From Hungatella sp. UBA4396 (GTDB lineage: Bacteria; Bacillota; Clostridia; Lachnospirales; Lachnospiraceae): 64,000 bases of DNA. The translations under genes were made by a program, and so were the position numbers. The notes beneath the pieces are model-generated. The model had not been told where the DNA came from. It did not search any database and saw nothing but the letters and a program-made list of their open reading frames with translations. Positions 34,789 through 44,577 of the stretch are shown here, one piece after another; positions within the stretch are counted from its first letter, which is position 1, and each line of letters begins with the position of its first letter. Where the stretch lies: assembly GCA_002389905.1 (NCBI GenBank), contig DGRE01000055.1:1-64000 (forward strand). The letters are read 5' to 3'.

Positions 34789-34882
34789 TTCCTTCTCCTT
34801 TTAGTTATTCACCCTGATTTTTGTGTAACTTGACACACCAATACCATTCGATAATCCCCCCATAAAATCTAAAAATAACTGA

Positions 34883-37744
34883 TTATTGTTTTGACATTTC
34901 GTTTAATAACTTTTCCGGGTTAGCTGGAAGTGAAGTTATACGCACTCCAACAGCATCATAAATCGCATTAATAATTGCCGGTATCGTTGGTAGTGGCGCC
35001 GGTTCCCCAATCCCTTTTGCTCCAAGGGGGCCAAAAGGATCTATCTCTTCCACTATACTGGAGTGAAACATTGGAACATCCACACTGGTAGGCAGAATAT
35101 ACTTTGCAAAATCCTTATTTACAGGTATGCCTTCTGAAAATTCAAAGTTTTCCATTATGGCTTGCCCAATACTTTGAACAGCACCTCCTTCAATTTGCCC
35201 TTCAATACCTTGAGGATTTATTGCTCTTCCAACATCATGAGAAGCCCAGATACCGAGAACATGAACCTCTCCTGTAGATGAATCAACAGCGACCTCTGCA
35301 ATCTGAGTTCCAAATACATATGCCTGCCAAGGCTTACCTTTGCCATTTACAGGATCTATGGCTTCATGATGAGCTGTAAAAGTGCCTGAACCCAAAGGAA
35401 CGATACCTCTGACTTTTTTACAAATATCTACAGCCTCTTTAAGCGAAAGATTATAACCGGAATGCCCTGGTACAAAAATTCTTCTGTTTTTCATACATAT
35501 TGAGTTTGAATTAACATTCCAATATGCGGCAACTTCTTTTATGAATTTTTCTTTTACATCTCTGCAAGCATTTAAAACTGCATTACCAATCATATAGGTT
35601 TGTCTGCTTGCCCCGGCATGGGCTGCTTCAGGAGATCTTGCCGTATCATTGTCTCCAATGATAATATCATCAGGATACATTCCAAGTTCATCTGCTGCAA
35701 TCTGTGTTAAAACTGTCAGAATACCTTCGCCAATCTCAGTAACACCGGTTAATACTTTAGCAGTACCGCCATCATCAATTTCAACAAATGCACTGGCTCT
35801 ATCAGCAGTTGCAGAACGTCCTATTGCATACCATGAAGTTCCAATACCACGGCCATATTTAAACCTTGATTTACAAAGTTCAAGTGCAGCCGGAGATTTA
35901 AACTCACTTCCCGGTATAAAAGGTTCTGCAGCTTGATCACCTTTTAGATCTTTTCTCACTTGGCCTCTTATATTGGAAGGTCCTGGTTCCCATTTAGCTA
36001 TTTGAGCACATTTTTTTAATGTTTGTGAATAACCTACTCTGCCTAATACTTGTTGAGTATGCGTTGAACTTCCATCCTTTAATCCGTTTAATAAGCGAAG
36101 TTCAATAGGATCAATTCCCAAACGCTGTGAACAAATATCAATGGTGGATTCAATTGCAAAAGTTGGCTGCAACACTCCAAAAGTTCTCATTGCACCGGAA
36201 GGAGTATTGTTTGTATAATAGCCTTTAGAAATAACCTTTACATGATCAATTTCATAAGGGCCTGCTCCTAACATTGCCGCTTTTGCTACAGTTCCTTTGG
36301 TTGAAAAACAATATGCTCCCCCATCTGCTTTTATTTCAATTTCTATAGCTTGTATTTTGCCATTCTTATTTAATCCAATTTTATGATGAATTAATACAGG
36401 ATGGCGTTTCGCACTGCCAATCATGGAATCTTTTCTGGAAAAGACCAACTTCACCGGACGTTTTGTTTTAAGTGCGGCAATAGCAAGAATTCCTTGATAA
36501 ATCATGTCTTCTTTCCCGCCGAAGCCTCCGCCTACAGGTGTCATAATCACCCGAATTTTGCTTATAGGCATATTTAAAATCTTTGCTAAAAGCATACGGT
36601 GGTGTGTAATATCCTGGTCGCATGATTTTACAACCAAGACACCATCGGGATCTAAATATGCAAGGCCCGCCTCCGTTTCAAGATAGGCATGTTCCACACA
36701 TTGAGTTGAATAATCTTGTTCTATAATTACATCACTATTGCTAAAACCGCTTTCAACATCTCCTTTTATGACAGATGTTGTACTAACCATGTTATTGGGA
36801 TGATCATTATGAATCATTGATTTACAATTAACCGCCTCTTCAATGCTGGAAACTACCGGGAGCTTACGATATTCAATTTCAATTAGTTTTTCAGCTTCTT
36901 CAGCTTCCTCTAAAGTTTCTGCAACAATAGCTGCAACCGGTTCTCCATAAAAGCGAATTTTATTCTTTGCTAAAACAGGTTGATCATGATAGTAAACTCC
37001 AAATCCATCCTCTCCGGGTACATCCTCACTGGTAATAACAGCTTCCACACCAGGCATTTTTAATGCCTTTTCGTAATCAATGCGTAAAATATCAGCATGA
37101 ACCTCTTTGCTTCTAACAAGGTGCATATGAAGCATTCTGGGCATTTTCATATCAGCTGCGTATTCAAGAGCACCTGTAACTTTACCCTTCGCATCAACTC
37201 TTTCTGTACAAGATCCAATGATTTTGTCGGTATCCGGAACAATTGAGTCCAAACAATCGACACTCTTTTCATTATTTAATATATCCCGGGCCAATTCTAT
37301 GGCATCTATTATTTTAGCATAACCGGTACATCTGCAGATATTTCCACTAAGGCTTCTTCTTATTTCAATTCTGTTTGGATTTTTATTCTTTTTTAATAAA
37401 GATGTTGCTGCCATGATCATCCCAGGAGTACAATAACCACATTGAACAGCTCCAACTTTCATGAATGACCTTTGAATAATGCTTAATCCTTCAAGACCAA
37501 TGCCTTCTATGGTTACAATTTCACAGTTATCAGCTTTGATAACCGGTATCAGGCAGCTCTTTTTTAGTACTCCATCAAGCAGAATGGAACATGTTCCACA
37601 TTCTCCTGCATTGCAGCCTTTTTTTGTTCCGATTAAATGAAGTTCTTCTCTTAAAAAATCTGCAAGTCTCATGGAGGGAGCCACATATTTACAGACTTTT
37701 CTTCCGTTTATTTTCATTTCAATCTTTACAAGTTGTGAATCCAT
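34883..37744 (-). CDS. molybdenum hydroxylase, fused [2Fe-2S] and molybdopterin subunits
   Basis: Xanthine dehydrogenase-family protein of 953 residues. Residues about 1-155 form the two-cluster ferredoxin subunit: plant-type site CNAGECGTCS...C, then CGYCTPGM and NICRCTGY. The rest is the molybdopterin catalytic subunit with VGGGFGGKED and the catalytic glutamate in GAKGIGEPAPLP near the C terminus. Small and large subunits are separate in most relatives, so this is a natural fusion. FAD is supplied by the neighbouring 293-residue subunit. It would hydroxylate an aldehyde or heteroaromatic ring using water. The Mo-cofactor maturation genes are not in the window. Substrate unknown; purines cannot be excluded but no purine genes are nearby. 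Confidence 0.9.
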   Translation of the reverse strand: MDSQLVKIEMKINGRKVCKYVAPSMRLADFLREELHLIGTKKGCNAGECGTCSILLDGVLKKSCLIPVIKADNCEIVTIEGIGLEGLSIIQRSFMKVGAVQCGYCTPGMIMAATSLLKKNKNPNRIEIRRSLSGNICRCTGYAKIIDAIELARDILNNEKSVDCLDSIVPDTDKIIGSCTERVDAKGKVTGALEYAADMKMPRMLHMHLVRSKEVHADILRIDYEKALKMPGVEAVITSEDVPGEDGFGVYYHDQPVLAKNKIRFYGEPVAAIVAETLEEAEEAEKLIEIEYRKLPVVSSIEEAVNCKSMIHNDHPNNMVSTTSVIKGDVESGFSNSDVIIEQDYSTQCVEHAYLETEAGLAYLDPDGVLVVKSCDQDITHHRMLLAKILNMPISKIRVIMTPVGGGFGGKEDMIYQGILAIAALKTKRPVKLVFSRKDSMIGSAKRHPVLIHHKIGLNKNGKIQAIEIEIKADGGAYCFSTKGTVAKAAMLGAGPYEIDHVKVISKGYYTNNTPSGAMRTFGVLQPTFAIESTIDICSQRLGIDPIELRLLNGLKDGSSTHTQQVLGRVGYSQTLKKCAQIAKWEPGPSNIRGQVRKDLKGDQAAEPFIPGSEFKSPAALELCKSRFKYGRGIGTSWYAIGRSATADRASAFVEIDDGGTAKVLTGVTEIGEGILTVLTQIAADELGMYPDDIIIGDNDTARSPEAAHAGASRQTYMIGNAVLNACRDVKEKFIKEVAAYWNVNSNSICMKNRRIFVPGHSGYNLSLKEAVDICKKVRGIVPLGSGTFTAHHEAIDPVNGKGKPWQAYVFGTQIAEVAVDSSTGEVHVLGIWASHDVGRAINPQGIEGQIEGGAVQSIGQAIMENFEFSEGIPVNKDFAKYILPTSVDVPMFHSSIVEEIDPFGPLGAKGIGEPAPLPTIPAIINAIYDAVGVRITSLPANPEKLLNEMSKQ

Positions 37745-37895
37745 AATCTTCCTCCCTTTATAATTTGTAAATTATATTTAATTTCAAGTGGTTGATTGTA
37801 AAATAAAAATAGACAACTGAATAAAAAAATCCACAGTAATTTTCCAAGATGGTAGTAAGGAGTTACGGCACAATAGCTGTTGAAGGAAAATTACT

Positions 37896-38057
37896 ATGGG
37901 AGCTCCCAATGATCGCATTGAAAACGTAGAACGCAAGGGAGGTGAGCACTTAACTTTTGCGGAGCGAGGGCAAATACAAGCTCTGAAGCGGCTGAAATAT
38001 TACAACCGTTACATTGCTCTCCAAGCCATCTCATCACACTGCAGTGTGATGAGATGA
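37896..38057 (+). pseudogene. truncated IS30-family transposase
   Basis: An open frame of 53 codons starting ATG at 37896. It contains HLTFAERGQIQALKRL, the helix-turn-helix start typical of IS30 transposases, and ends soon after IALQAISSHCSVMR at a TGA. No DDE domain follows, so it cannot transpose on its own. The frame ends within a perfect 30-base palindrome, suggesting that the palindrome marks the deletion junction. Confidence 0.7.
38027..38056. repeat. perfect 30-bp palindrome in the IS30 remnant
   Basis: Positions 38027..38041 are the exact reverse complement of 38042..38056, with no spacer. In RNA it could form a hairpin affecting readthrough from the FAD-subunit gene into the Mo-subunit gene. 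Confidence 0.8.
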
Positions 38058-38129
38058 TTCGGATCGCCCATTGGATTCTTTTTCTACTCAAAGCTGTCCA
38101 GCTTGTTATTGCAATTTACATTTACTTTT

Positions 38130-39011
38130 TTATTTCAGTACAATATTAATTTCAGCCAGTGATTCATAAAGACCATCCAGCAAAAAGTTTCTAATAACTG
38201 TTTTCCTATACTCTCTTCTGCTTCGAGACTGAACAATATCGCATGGAATGTATTGGACCATTTCATGAATCATATCCTTTGAAATAAGGCTGCCTTTTAA
38301 CTTGTCTTCAATCTCTTTTAATCTTGCAGGAAGTGGCCCAACTCCTCCAAACGCAATTCTGACATCTTCAAAATATTTACCTGTTTTATCAGCTTTTACT
38401 AAAAAAGCAGAATTTACAGTAGAAATACATAAAGAACGTCTAAGCCCTACTTTTTTAAATGCACATCCATAATCCTTTAATATAGGACATGAAATTGAGT
38501 CAATGATCTCGCCTTTCGATAATGAAGTTTTACCAACTCCCTTAATGAAATCAGCAATCGGTATATCTGTTTTACAAATATCCTTTTCACTTTTCATAAT
38601 TGTATGAATGACTGCATCCATCGCTAATAAAGGCGGAATCATGTCTCCGGTAGGAGAAGCATTTGCCAGGTTTCCTCCAACGGTGGCCATTTCTCGTATT
38701 TGTTGTTCAGCAAACCAAATAGCTGCATGCTTCATCAAGGGCACATTTTCAGTTAATTCAGGATCTTCTAAAAACTGTTGAATCCTGGTATTTGAACCAA
38801 ATGTTATAAAATTATTTCTTGATTCTATAATGGAAAAATCTTCAATGCTGCTGATATCGATAGCAAATTTCGGATTATGAAAGGAATTATTTTCTTTTGC
38901 ATAAAGGTCTGTTCCTCCGGAAATAATATCAAAAGAATTCCCATTGTTTTCCATTAAACTGAAAAGATCTTCCTTTGATTTTGGCATATAATAGTCTATG
39001 TATTGAAGCAT
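38130..39011 (-). CDS. molybdenum hydroxylase, FAD-binding subunit
   Basis: FAD subunit of 293 residues (CoxM/XdhB type). N-terminal FAD-binding region: DIISGGTDLYAKEN and ATVGGNLANASPTGDMIPPLL, which contact the flavin. The C-terminal CO_deh_flav domain begins near IAFGGVGPLPAR. It passes electrons from the FeS clusters of the fused subunit to NAD+ or another acceptor. It lies 12 bases after the alcohol dehydrogenase gene. The gap to its partner gene is 385 bases because of the IS30 remnant. Confidence 0.9.
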   Translation of the reverse strand: MLQYIDYYMPKSKEDLFSLMENNGNSFDIISGGTDLYAKENNSFHNPKFAIDISSIEDFSIIESRNNFITFGSNTRIQQFLEDPELTENVPLMKHAAIWFAEQQIREMATVGGNLANASPTGDMIPPLLAMDAVIHTIMKSEKDICKTDIPIADFIKGVGKTSLSKGEIIDSISCPILKDYGCAFKKVGLRRSLCISTVNSAFLVKADKTGKYFEDVRIAFGGVGPLPARLKEIEDKLKGSLISKDMIHEMVQYIPCDIVQSRSRREYRKTVIRNFLLDGLYESLAEINIVLK

Positions 39012-39023
39012 GCAAGAATCCTC

Positions 39024-40130
39024 CTATCCCGGTATCTTCACAACGACTTTGATAGCGTCCTCGATTCTTTCTTTTGAATATTTTAACGCTGTAAGCAAAT
39101 CATCAAAACCAAATGTATGAGTATGGATTAAAGATGCATCAAAGTATTTTTCACTGATTAATGAAGCAGCTCTGTGAACAGCGCTCTTGCCTTCACCTCT
39201 AATACCAAACATAGAAATATTATTGCGGACTAAAGCTGCGACATCAACTTCAACAGGCTTTGACGGGAAAGCGGCTAAACAGATTTTTCCACCTCTTTTG
39301 AGCATCTTGGCAGCATCATTGATAGCACTTGCAGCTCCTGAGCATTCCAGTACATAGTGAACACCTTCACCGTTTGTAATGGTTTTAACTGCTTCCACTA
39401 CATCTTCATTTCTGACATTTACCGTATAATCTGCACCAAGCTTTTTCCCAAGTTCAAGTCTGCTGTCTCTTGTACCCGTCAAAATAACCGGACTTGCGCC
39501 TAAAGTCTTAGCAACCGCTACTCCCATTAAACCGATAGGACCCGGACCTGTTACAACCAGTGCCTGACCTGCAAATAAGCCGCCAAGCGCATCTAAACCA
39601 TACATAGCGGTTCCGGCTGTTACAATCAGTGTTGCTTCTTCATCTGTAACATTGTCTCCGACATGACATAAAGTATTAACATTGTTAACAGCATATTCAG
39701 CAAAAGCGCCGTCTGTTGTAAAGCCGTTAGCTCTGTGTCCTTTGTCATTGCCTTCGTAGTTTTTGCCATAGTTTAAGCAGGAGGTATACATACCTTCACG
39801 GCAGCGTTCACATCTTCCGCATCCGGCATGAATTTCTACAGCTACCCTATCACCGATTTTATATTCATCAACGCCTTCTCCCAGCTTTACGATGGTACCC
39901 ATGTATTCATGACCCGGTGTAAACCCTTTATTAAAAGGTAAACCGCCTTGAATCAAAGCAGGTGATCCACGTTCGATAATCTCTAAGTCAGTTGCACAGA
40001 TTGCTACTGCATCAACTCTTACAAGCACTTCTGCTCTTCCGGGCTGCGGAACAGGTTTTTCTGTGAGTGTAAGCTCATCGGGGTTTCCTAAAACCCACGC
40101 TTTCATTTTTTCGGGGATTTCATAATTCAT
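39024..40130 (-). CDS. zinc-dependent alcohol/polyol dehydrogenase (MDR family)
   Basis: Medium-chain dehydrogenase of 368 residues. Catalytic zinc ligands appear in AICATDLEI and GHEYMG; the structural zinc cluster is CGRCERCREGMYTSC. The NAD-binding Rossmann motif is VTGPGPIGLMGVAVA. Similar to sorbitol/threonine-type dehydrogenases, so it probably oxidises a secondary alcohol of a polyol or hydroxy acid. It lies between the IolD-like gene and the molybdenum hydroxylase genes. Exact substrate unknown. Confidence 0.88.
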   Translation of the reverse strand: MNYEIPEKMKAWVLGNPDELTLTEKPVPQPGRAEVLVRVDAVAICATDLEIIERGSPALIQGGLPFNKGFTPGHEYMGTIVKLGEGVDEYKIGDRVAVEIHAGCGRCERCREGMYTSCLNYGKNYEGNDKGHRANGFTTDGAFAEYAVNNVNTLCHVGDNVTDEEATLIVTAGTAMYGLDALGGLFAGQALVVTGPGPIGLMGVAVAKTLGASPVILTGTRDSRLELGKKLGADYTVNVRNEDVVEAVKTITNGEGVHYVLECSGAASAINDAAKMLKRGGKICLAAFPSKPVEVDVAALVRNNISMFGIRGEGKSAVHRAASLISEKYFDASLIHTHTFGFDDLLTALKYSKERIEDAIKVVVKIPG

Positions 40131-40216
40131 AATAAATATCTCCTTTTTTAATAATATATTTTATCGGCAGCATTTTCATCCGCTGCTAATAATTCAAACG
40201 GATCTGCTATGTAGTT

Positions 40217-42097
40217 CTAAAAGCCAATTTCATGCTTCAGTTTCTGAACCCTTTCGCACCAATTGCCCACATTCCAATCTCCGAAAGCTCCAAGACCGGA
40301 CAATTCATCACTTCCGTAATATACAGGAATATGGATCAGGGACAGTCCATCATACTCATATGCCTGCTTTAAAGCATTTTCAAATTCTTCCATGGTTTCT
40401 CCGCCATAGAAACCTTTCACACCTTTTACAGACTCTGCCATTTGTACGTAGTCAACAACCACTGCATCATCGGTTTTATATTCTTTGTCGTACTGAGAGT
40501 ATTGAAGGCTGGTGATAGCACCCATACGGCGGTTATCAAACAGGACAATCATGCCTTTTAATTTATGCTGAACTGCATCAATTAAAATTTGAGGATTCAT
40601 CATAAAGCTGCCGTCACCTGTAAAAGCCATAGGATATTCATTCTTTTCGGACAGTGCAAAAGCAAGCATGGAAGAAACTGCAAATCCCATATAAGATGCA
40701 CCGGTTTCTGTTATTGTTTGCCCGGGTTTTTCATCTGTCACAATTTGGAATCCATTTGCCTGAACATCACCTGCATCAAATATTTTAATGCATCCATTCA
40801 TATCAGCAAAATCTACTGCTTTTTTTATTGCAGCCGGCTCTGTAAGAATGGTTTTTTCCCATTTTTCATCTTCTAAAACAGGATTATCATATCTTAATTG
40901 TTTAAAAGAATCCCACTCGTTCCGTTTATTTATGCACTCTTTTAACCACTCAGGGTCAGATGATTTATCTTTGGCATTTTTTATTAAATCGATTAATTTC
41001 AGAATAACTTCCTGTGCATCTCCTTGTAAACGAACACTATTGTTATACTGGCCCAGGTCATCGTAATCACAATTAATATTGATGATTTTCTTTGCGTTTC
41101 GATAAGCAGTTCCGGAACTATCCCATTGGCAAACGCCTCTTGCTCCAATGACAATCATTAAGTCACATTCATTCATAGCATAATTTCCGCAAATAGATCC
41201 TTTAGAACCGCCGACACCCATATTGCGCAATTTTGAATATGGATATAAGCCCGGAACCTGAGGGCCATGTACATATGCAGCATCAATGAGGTCTAAAAAT
41301 TCCTCTAATATTTCAGGAGAGACCTTTGCAGCTCCGCCTCCGGTTTTAACTGTGATTCTGGTTGAATTACAGATAGACTCCAGTGCGGCATGAAAAAGAT
41401 TTAAATCTGTACTTATGATTTTTGACTCCTGTGACTTTTGAGGAAACTCAAGCAAATTGCAGTTTTCCATTGTTTTTGGTTGAATATTCATTGGAAGCAG
41501 CATATAAAATGGTGATTGTTTTACACCTCCATTGACGGTGGCATCACCTCTTTTTAAAGCTGTAAAAACAGCTTCCGGGGTATGTAATGAATATGCAGAT
41601 CCCAGTGTTGAAAAAAGACGAAGAAAAAGCTCTTGTTCTCTTTTTGGGATTTGCTGCATGTTCGGTCCTTCACTATGACTTGTTTCATCACCCATCAGAT
41701 AATATACGCCAAGGCCATTGGACAATGAAACCAAAGATCCGGCTACAGCTTGTAACGCACCCGGTCCAATAGAAGTAAAAACTGCCGAAACTTCATCATA
41801 CTTCCATCGAAGCATTGATGCCACATGAGATGCTTCTACTTCATTGCGGACATTTACTGTCTTAATAGCATTTTCTTCTTCGTATATACGCAGTACTTCT
41901 CCCACATCTGTCATTCCATGGCCAAAAATACCGATAAAAGTTCTGACACCTTGATTTAATAAGCCTAAAACAACAGCTTCACTGAGACTGATATCCTGAA
42001 ATTGTTTTAAACTGCCTGCTTCTACAGCTTTTTGTAAGGTGCCATAAGTTTTAATCTCTTTCGCACGTTTTCTTCTTTGTTCAATTATTTCATTCAT
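40217..42097 (-). CDS. IolD-like thiamine-diphosphate C-C hydrolase
   Basis: ThDP-dependent enzyme of 626 residues, similar along its length to IolD, the 3D-trihydroxycyclohexane-1,2-dione hydrolase of inositol breakdown. Visible are the N-terminal IFGHGMTDVGEVL, the catalytic-glutamate region RNEVEASHVASML and the ThDP/Mg motif GDGSFMMNPQ. LFDNRRMGAITSLQ and PVYYGSDELSGLGAFGDWNVG are also IolD-like. IolD hydrolyses a ring C-C bond of a cyclic diketone to give a deoxy-uronic acid. The usual inositol partners (IolG, IolE, IolB, IolC, IolJ) are absent here, so the substrate may be another cyclic dione. It is 12 bases after the isomerase gene. Confidence 0.85.
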   Translation of the reverse strand: MNEIIEQRRKRAKEIKTYGTLQKAVEAGSLKQFQDISLSEAVVLGLLNQGVRTFIGIFGHGMTDVGEVLRIYEEENAIKTVNVRNEVEASHVASMLRWKYDEVSAVFTSIGPGALQAVAGSLVSLSNGLGVYYLMGDETSHSEGPNMQQIPKREQELFLRLFSTLGSAYSLHTPEAVFTALKRGDATVNGGVKQSPFYMLLPMNIQPKTMENCNLLEFPQKSQESKIISTDLNLFHAALESICNSTRITVKTGGGAAKVSPEILEEFLDLIDAAYVHGPQVPGLYPYSKLRNMGVGGSKGSICGNYAMNECDLMIVIGARGVCQWDSSGTAYRNAKKIININCDYDDLGQYNNSVRLQGDAQEVILKLIDLIKNAKDKSSDPEWLKECINKRNEWDSFKQLRYDNPVLEDEKWEKTILTEPAAIKKAVDFADMNGCIKIFDAGDVQANGFQIVTDEKPGQTITETGASYMGFAVSSMLAFALSEKNEYPMAFTGDGSFMMNPQILIDAVQHKLKGMIVLFDNRRMGAITSLQYSQYDKEYKTDDAVVVDYVQMAESVKGVKGFYGGETMEEFENALKQAYEYDGLSLIHIPVYYGSDELSGLGAFGDWNVGNWCERVQKLKHEIGF

Positions 42098-42109
42098 ACT
42101 TAATCCTCA

Positions 42110-42724
42110 TTAATCCTCAATATATTTTTGTAATAGAGTCTGCGTTTTTTTATCTAAGACACTGATAAAACCGGGGAAACCGGCAACTGCTTTTACAATT
42201 TCTTGTGGCATATCATCAAGTATTTCAAAAAACGGCCTATGTGCAATTTGAGAAATACGTGAAAGAGTCTGTCTTGACTTTTGCTGTGATTCTTTTCTGG
42301 TTTCAGGATATCCGCATCCACTTTCCACGCTGAAAATCCGATCAAAGACAAAACGAAGATTTACATCTGCCGCCCAGCCATAACCTTGATTTAAGGGTAA
42401 AGAAATACAATTTCCTCCATTGATTTGTGTAAACAGCCAGGCGTCTAAAGGAGAAGTAATCAGTCCGCAAAATACTCCCGGAAACTGCATCGCAGCATTT
42501 AAATATCCTTGTCCTGTCCCACATCCCCCAACAACAAAATCAACTGATTCAGAGTTTAATAACATCGCTGTCATTAATCCTGTGTGTATATATGTAAGTT
42601 CCGGCAATTCTGAATTTCCGGTCATACCTAAATTTAAAACTTCATGTCCCCGGCCTTCTAATGCCTTAATAATATCACTGTTTTTTTGCCTGGCACTTAC
42701 TTCATTGATTACTGCGATACGCAT
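42110..42724 (-). CDS. RpiB/LacA/LacB-family sugar isomerase
   Basis: Isomerase of 204 residues in the RpiB/LacAB family, which interconverts aldoses and ketoses. The core motif FVVGGCGTGQGYLNAAMQFPG is characteristic; the family's active-site Cys is in GGCGTGQG. The C-terminal ~70 residues extend beyond the ~150 of RpiB. Two neighbours (split transketolase) use ketoses, so a role in producing the ketose that transketolase cleaves is likely. A similar pairing (SqwI with SqwGH) is known from sulfoquinovose breakdown. Confidence 0.82.
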   Translation of the reverse strand: MRIAVINEVSARQKNSDIIKALEGRGHEVLNLGMTGNSELPELTYIHTGLMTAMLLNSESVDFVVGGCGTGQGYLNAAMQFPGVFCGLITSPLDAWLFTQINGGNCISLPLNQGYGWAADVNLRFVFDRIFSVESGCGYPETRKESQQKSRQTLSRISQIAHRPFFEILDDMPQEIVKAVAGFPGFISVLDKKTQTLLQKYIED

Positions 42725-42752
42725 AAATACCTCCTTATTATTGTTGATGGTT

Positions 42753-43694
42753 TTAATGGATATTTTTAATTAAGTCTTCTGTTCTGTCTGCAATATCCTG
42801 AACATTCATTTTCATTTTACTAAAAATGGCTTCATCATCACCTGACTCAAGAAAAATATCCGGAAAACCAATTCTAAGCAGAGGACAACAATGTTTTTCT
42901 GTTAATACTTCCGCAACAGCACCGCCAAGACCACCAATCCTGCTATGATTTTCAACGGTTATAATTCTTCCGCATTCTCTGGCTGCTTTAATAATTATTT
43001 CTTCATCCAACGGTTTTATTGTTCCCATATGAATCACACGAACATTAATTCCTTTTTTCCGCAGCAGTTTAGCGGCTTCTAATGCTTTTGGACTCATCAT
43101 TCCGGTTGAAATAATTGCTGCATCCTTTCCATCCATGAGCTCAACACCTTTTCCTAATTCCATCTTATAAGACTCCGGAAAGATAGTAGGAACAGGGCAT
43201 CTGACAGTTCTTAAATAGACCGGACCCGGTGTTTCAAGTGCTAAGCGGACAGCTGCTGCAGTTTCAACAGCATCACTTGGATTTAATATTGTCATATTTG
43301 GCATAGCTCTCATAAGTGCCATATCAGCTACAGATGAGTGTGTAGCTCCGGCTCTGCCTGTCGGAAGGCCAACATAAGCAGCATTAATTTTAACGTTTAA
43401 ATTTGTATATGCTACTGAAACACGAATTTGATCAGCCGCACGTTTTGCTAAAAACACAGCAAAAGCAGAAACAAAAGGGATACAGCCGACAGACGCCATT
43501 CCGGCTGCCATTCCAACCATATTTGCCTCCGCAATTCCGCATTGGATAAATCTTTTCGGATATTGCTCTCTAAAAAGATGTGTTTGTGTTGAAGAACATA
43601 CATCCGCATCTAATACATGAAGCATAGGATATTCATCAGCCAGGTCTACTAAAGCTTTTCCAAAAGCCACTCTTGGTGCAACCATATTATTCAT
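42753..43694 (-). CDS. transketolase, C-terminal subunit (copy A)
   Basis: Second half of a split transketolase, 313 residues: pyrimidine-binding domain (FIQCGIAEANMVGMAAG with the conserved glutamate) and the C-terminal regulatory-type domain (AIISTGMMSPKALEAAKLL, VENHSRIGGLGGAVAEVL). It starts 2 bases after the N-terminal subunit. Transfers a two-carbon ketol unit between sugars. It is only moderately similar to copy B at 48062..49024, so substrate preference probably differs. Confidence 0.92.
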   Translation of the reverse strand: MNNMVAPRVAFGKALVDLADEYPMLHVLDADVCSSTQTHLFREQYPKRFIQCGIAEANMVGMAAGMASVGCIPFVSAFAVFLAKRAADQIRVSVAYTNLNVKINAAYVGLPTGRAGATHSSVADMALMRAMPNMTILNPSDAVETAAAVRLALETPGPVYLRTVRCPVPTIFPESYKMELGKGVELMDGKDAAIISTGMMSPKALEAAKLLRKKGINVRVIHMGTIKPLDEEIIIKAARECGRIITVENHSRIGGLGGAVAEVLTEKHCCPLLRIGFPDIFLESGDDEAIFSKMKMNVQDIADRTEDLIKNIH

Positions 43695-43696
43695 AT

Positions 43697-44521
43697 TTAT
43701 CTCTCCAATTCTTTTATAGCCAAGGCATATTCCTCTTTATTAGGAGCCTTGCCATGCCAATGATAATCATTTTCCATAAATGAAACACCTTTACCTTTGA
43801 CAGTCTTTGCTAAAATCATAACAGGTCCTTCTTTTGACAGGTTTCTAGCATTTTCAAGTGTTGATACAAGCTCTGCCATAGAGTGTCCGTCACATTCTAA
43901 AACAGTCCAGTCAAATGCTTCCCATTTTTTCTTTAAGGACCCCAGTGAGAGGGTTTTATTTACTTCTCCCGATAATTGAACACCGTTATAATCGGTAATA
44001 CCAATCAGGCCTTTTGTTTTATTTGCCCCTGCATACATAGCAGCTTCCCACACTTGACCTTCTTGAGATTCGCCGTCGCCAAGGAGTGTATATACACAAA
44101 AATCCAGATTATTTGCATCTCTGCCGGTACACATTCCTATGCCTAAAGATAAGCCTTGGCCTAAAGATCCGGATGAAATGTCAACCCCCGGTGTTTTGTG
44201 CATATCCGGATGTCCTTGGAGAATAGTTCCTTCTTGATCAAAAGTCATAAGCACTTCCAATGGAAAGAACCCCCGCTTAGCCAATGTGCAGTAATATCCG
44301 GGTGTTGAGTGTCCTTTTGAAAGGATAAAACGATCTCTGTTTTCCATTCTCGGATTGCTTGTATCTATATTCATTATGCGAAAAAATAGGGCAGTCAGAA
44401 TATCAGCTTCAGATAAAGAGCCTCCGGTATGACCGCATCCTGCATTAAAAATTGTCTTTAATATGTGACGTCTGATATCGGCAGCCGCAGCTTCGAGATC
44501 AGGAATGCTCATTTTATTCAT
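43697..44521 (-). CDS. transketolase, N-terminal subunit (copy A)
   Basis: First half of a split transketolase, 274 residues. ThDP-binding motif GDGESQEGQVWEAAMYAG; SKGHSTPGYY and GSLGQGLSLGIGM are also conserved. It works only with the C-terminal subunit encoded next. A 185-base gap with a 14-base-pair hairpin separates it from mmsA upstream. Confidence 0.92.
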   Translation of the reverse strand: MNKMSIPDLEAAAADIRRHILKTIFNAGCGHTGGSLSEADILTALFFRIMNIDTSNPRMENRDRFILSKGHSTPGYYCTLAKRGFFPLEVLMTFDQEGTILQGHPDMHKTPGVDISSGSLGQGLSLGIGMCTGRDANNLDFCVYTLLGDGESQEGQVWEAAMYAGANKTKGLIGITDYNGVQLSGEVNKTLSLGSLKKKWEAFDWTVLECDGHSMAELVSTLENARNLSKEGPVMILAKTVKGKGVSFMENDYHWHGKAPNKEEYALAIKELER

Positions 44522-44577
44522 ATTTTTACTCCCAGCCTATTTATGGCTTATCATTATAATCTGTTTATGTTTTGTTC

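Larger units (their letters stand above)
37797..38120 (+). mobile_element. IS30-family remnant, internally deleted (~324 bp)
   Basis: The segment carries the N-terminal start of an IS30-type transposase, then stops. Both ends have TGTAAA in inverted orientation (37797.. and ..38120) with partial further matching, as expected for terminal inverted repeats. It sits between the FAD and the Mo subunit genes, splitting a three-domain enzyme operon, and its right end lies about 10 bases from the FAD-subunit stop. At this size it resembles a non-autonomous derivative. Confidence 0.65.

Noticed and set aside
37894..38091. Minus-strand reading frame opposite the IS30 remnant
   Set aside because: It is the antisense of the transposase start and has no ribosome site.
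34883..39011. Purine (xanthine) degradation cluster
   Set aside because: No other purine catabolic gene is nearby, and the neighbours are sugar and semialdehyde enzymes.
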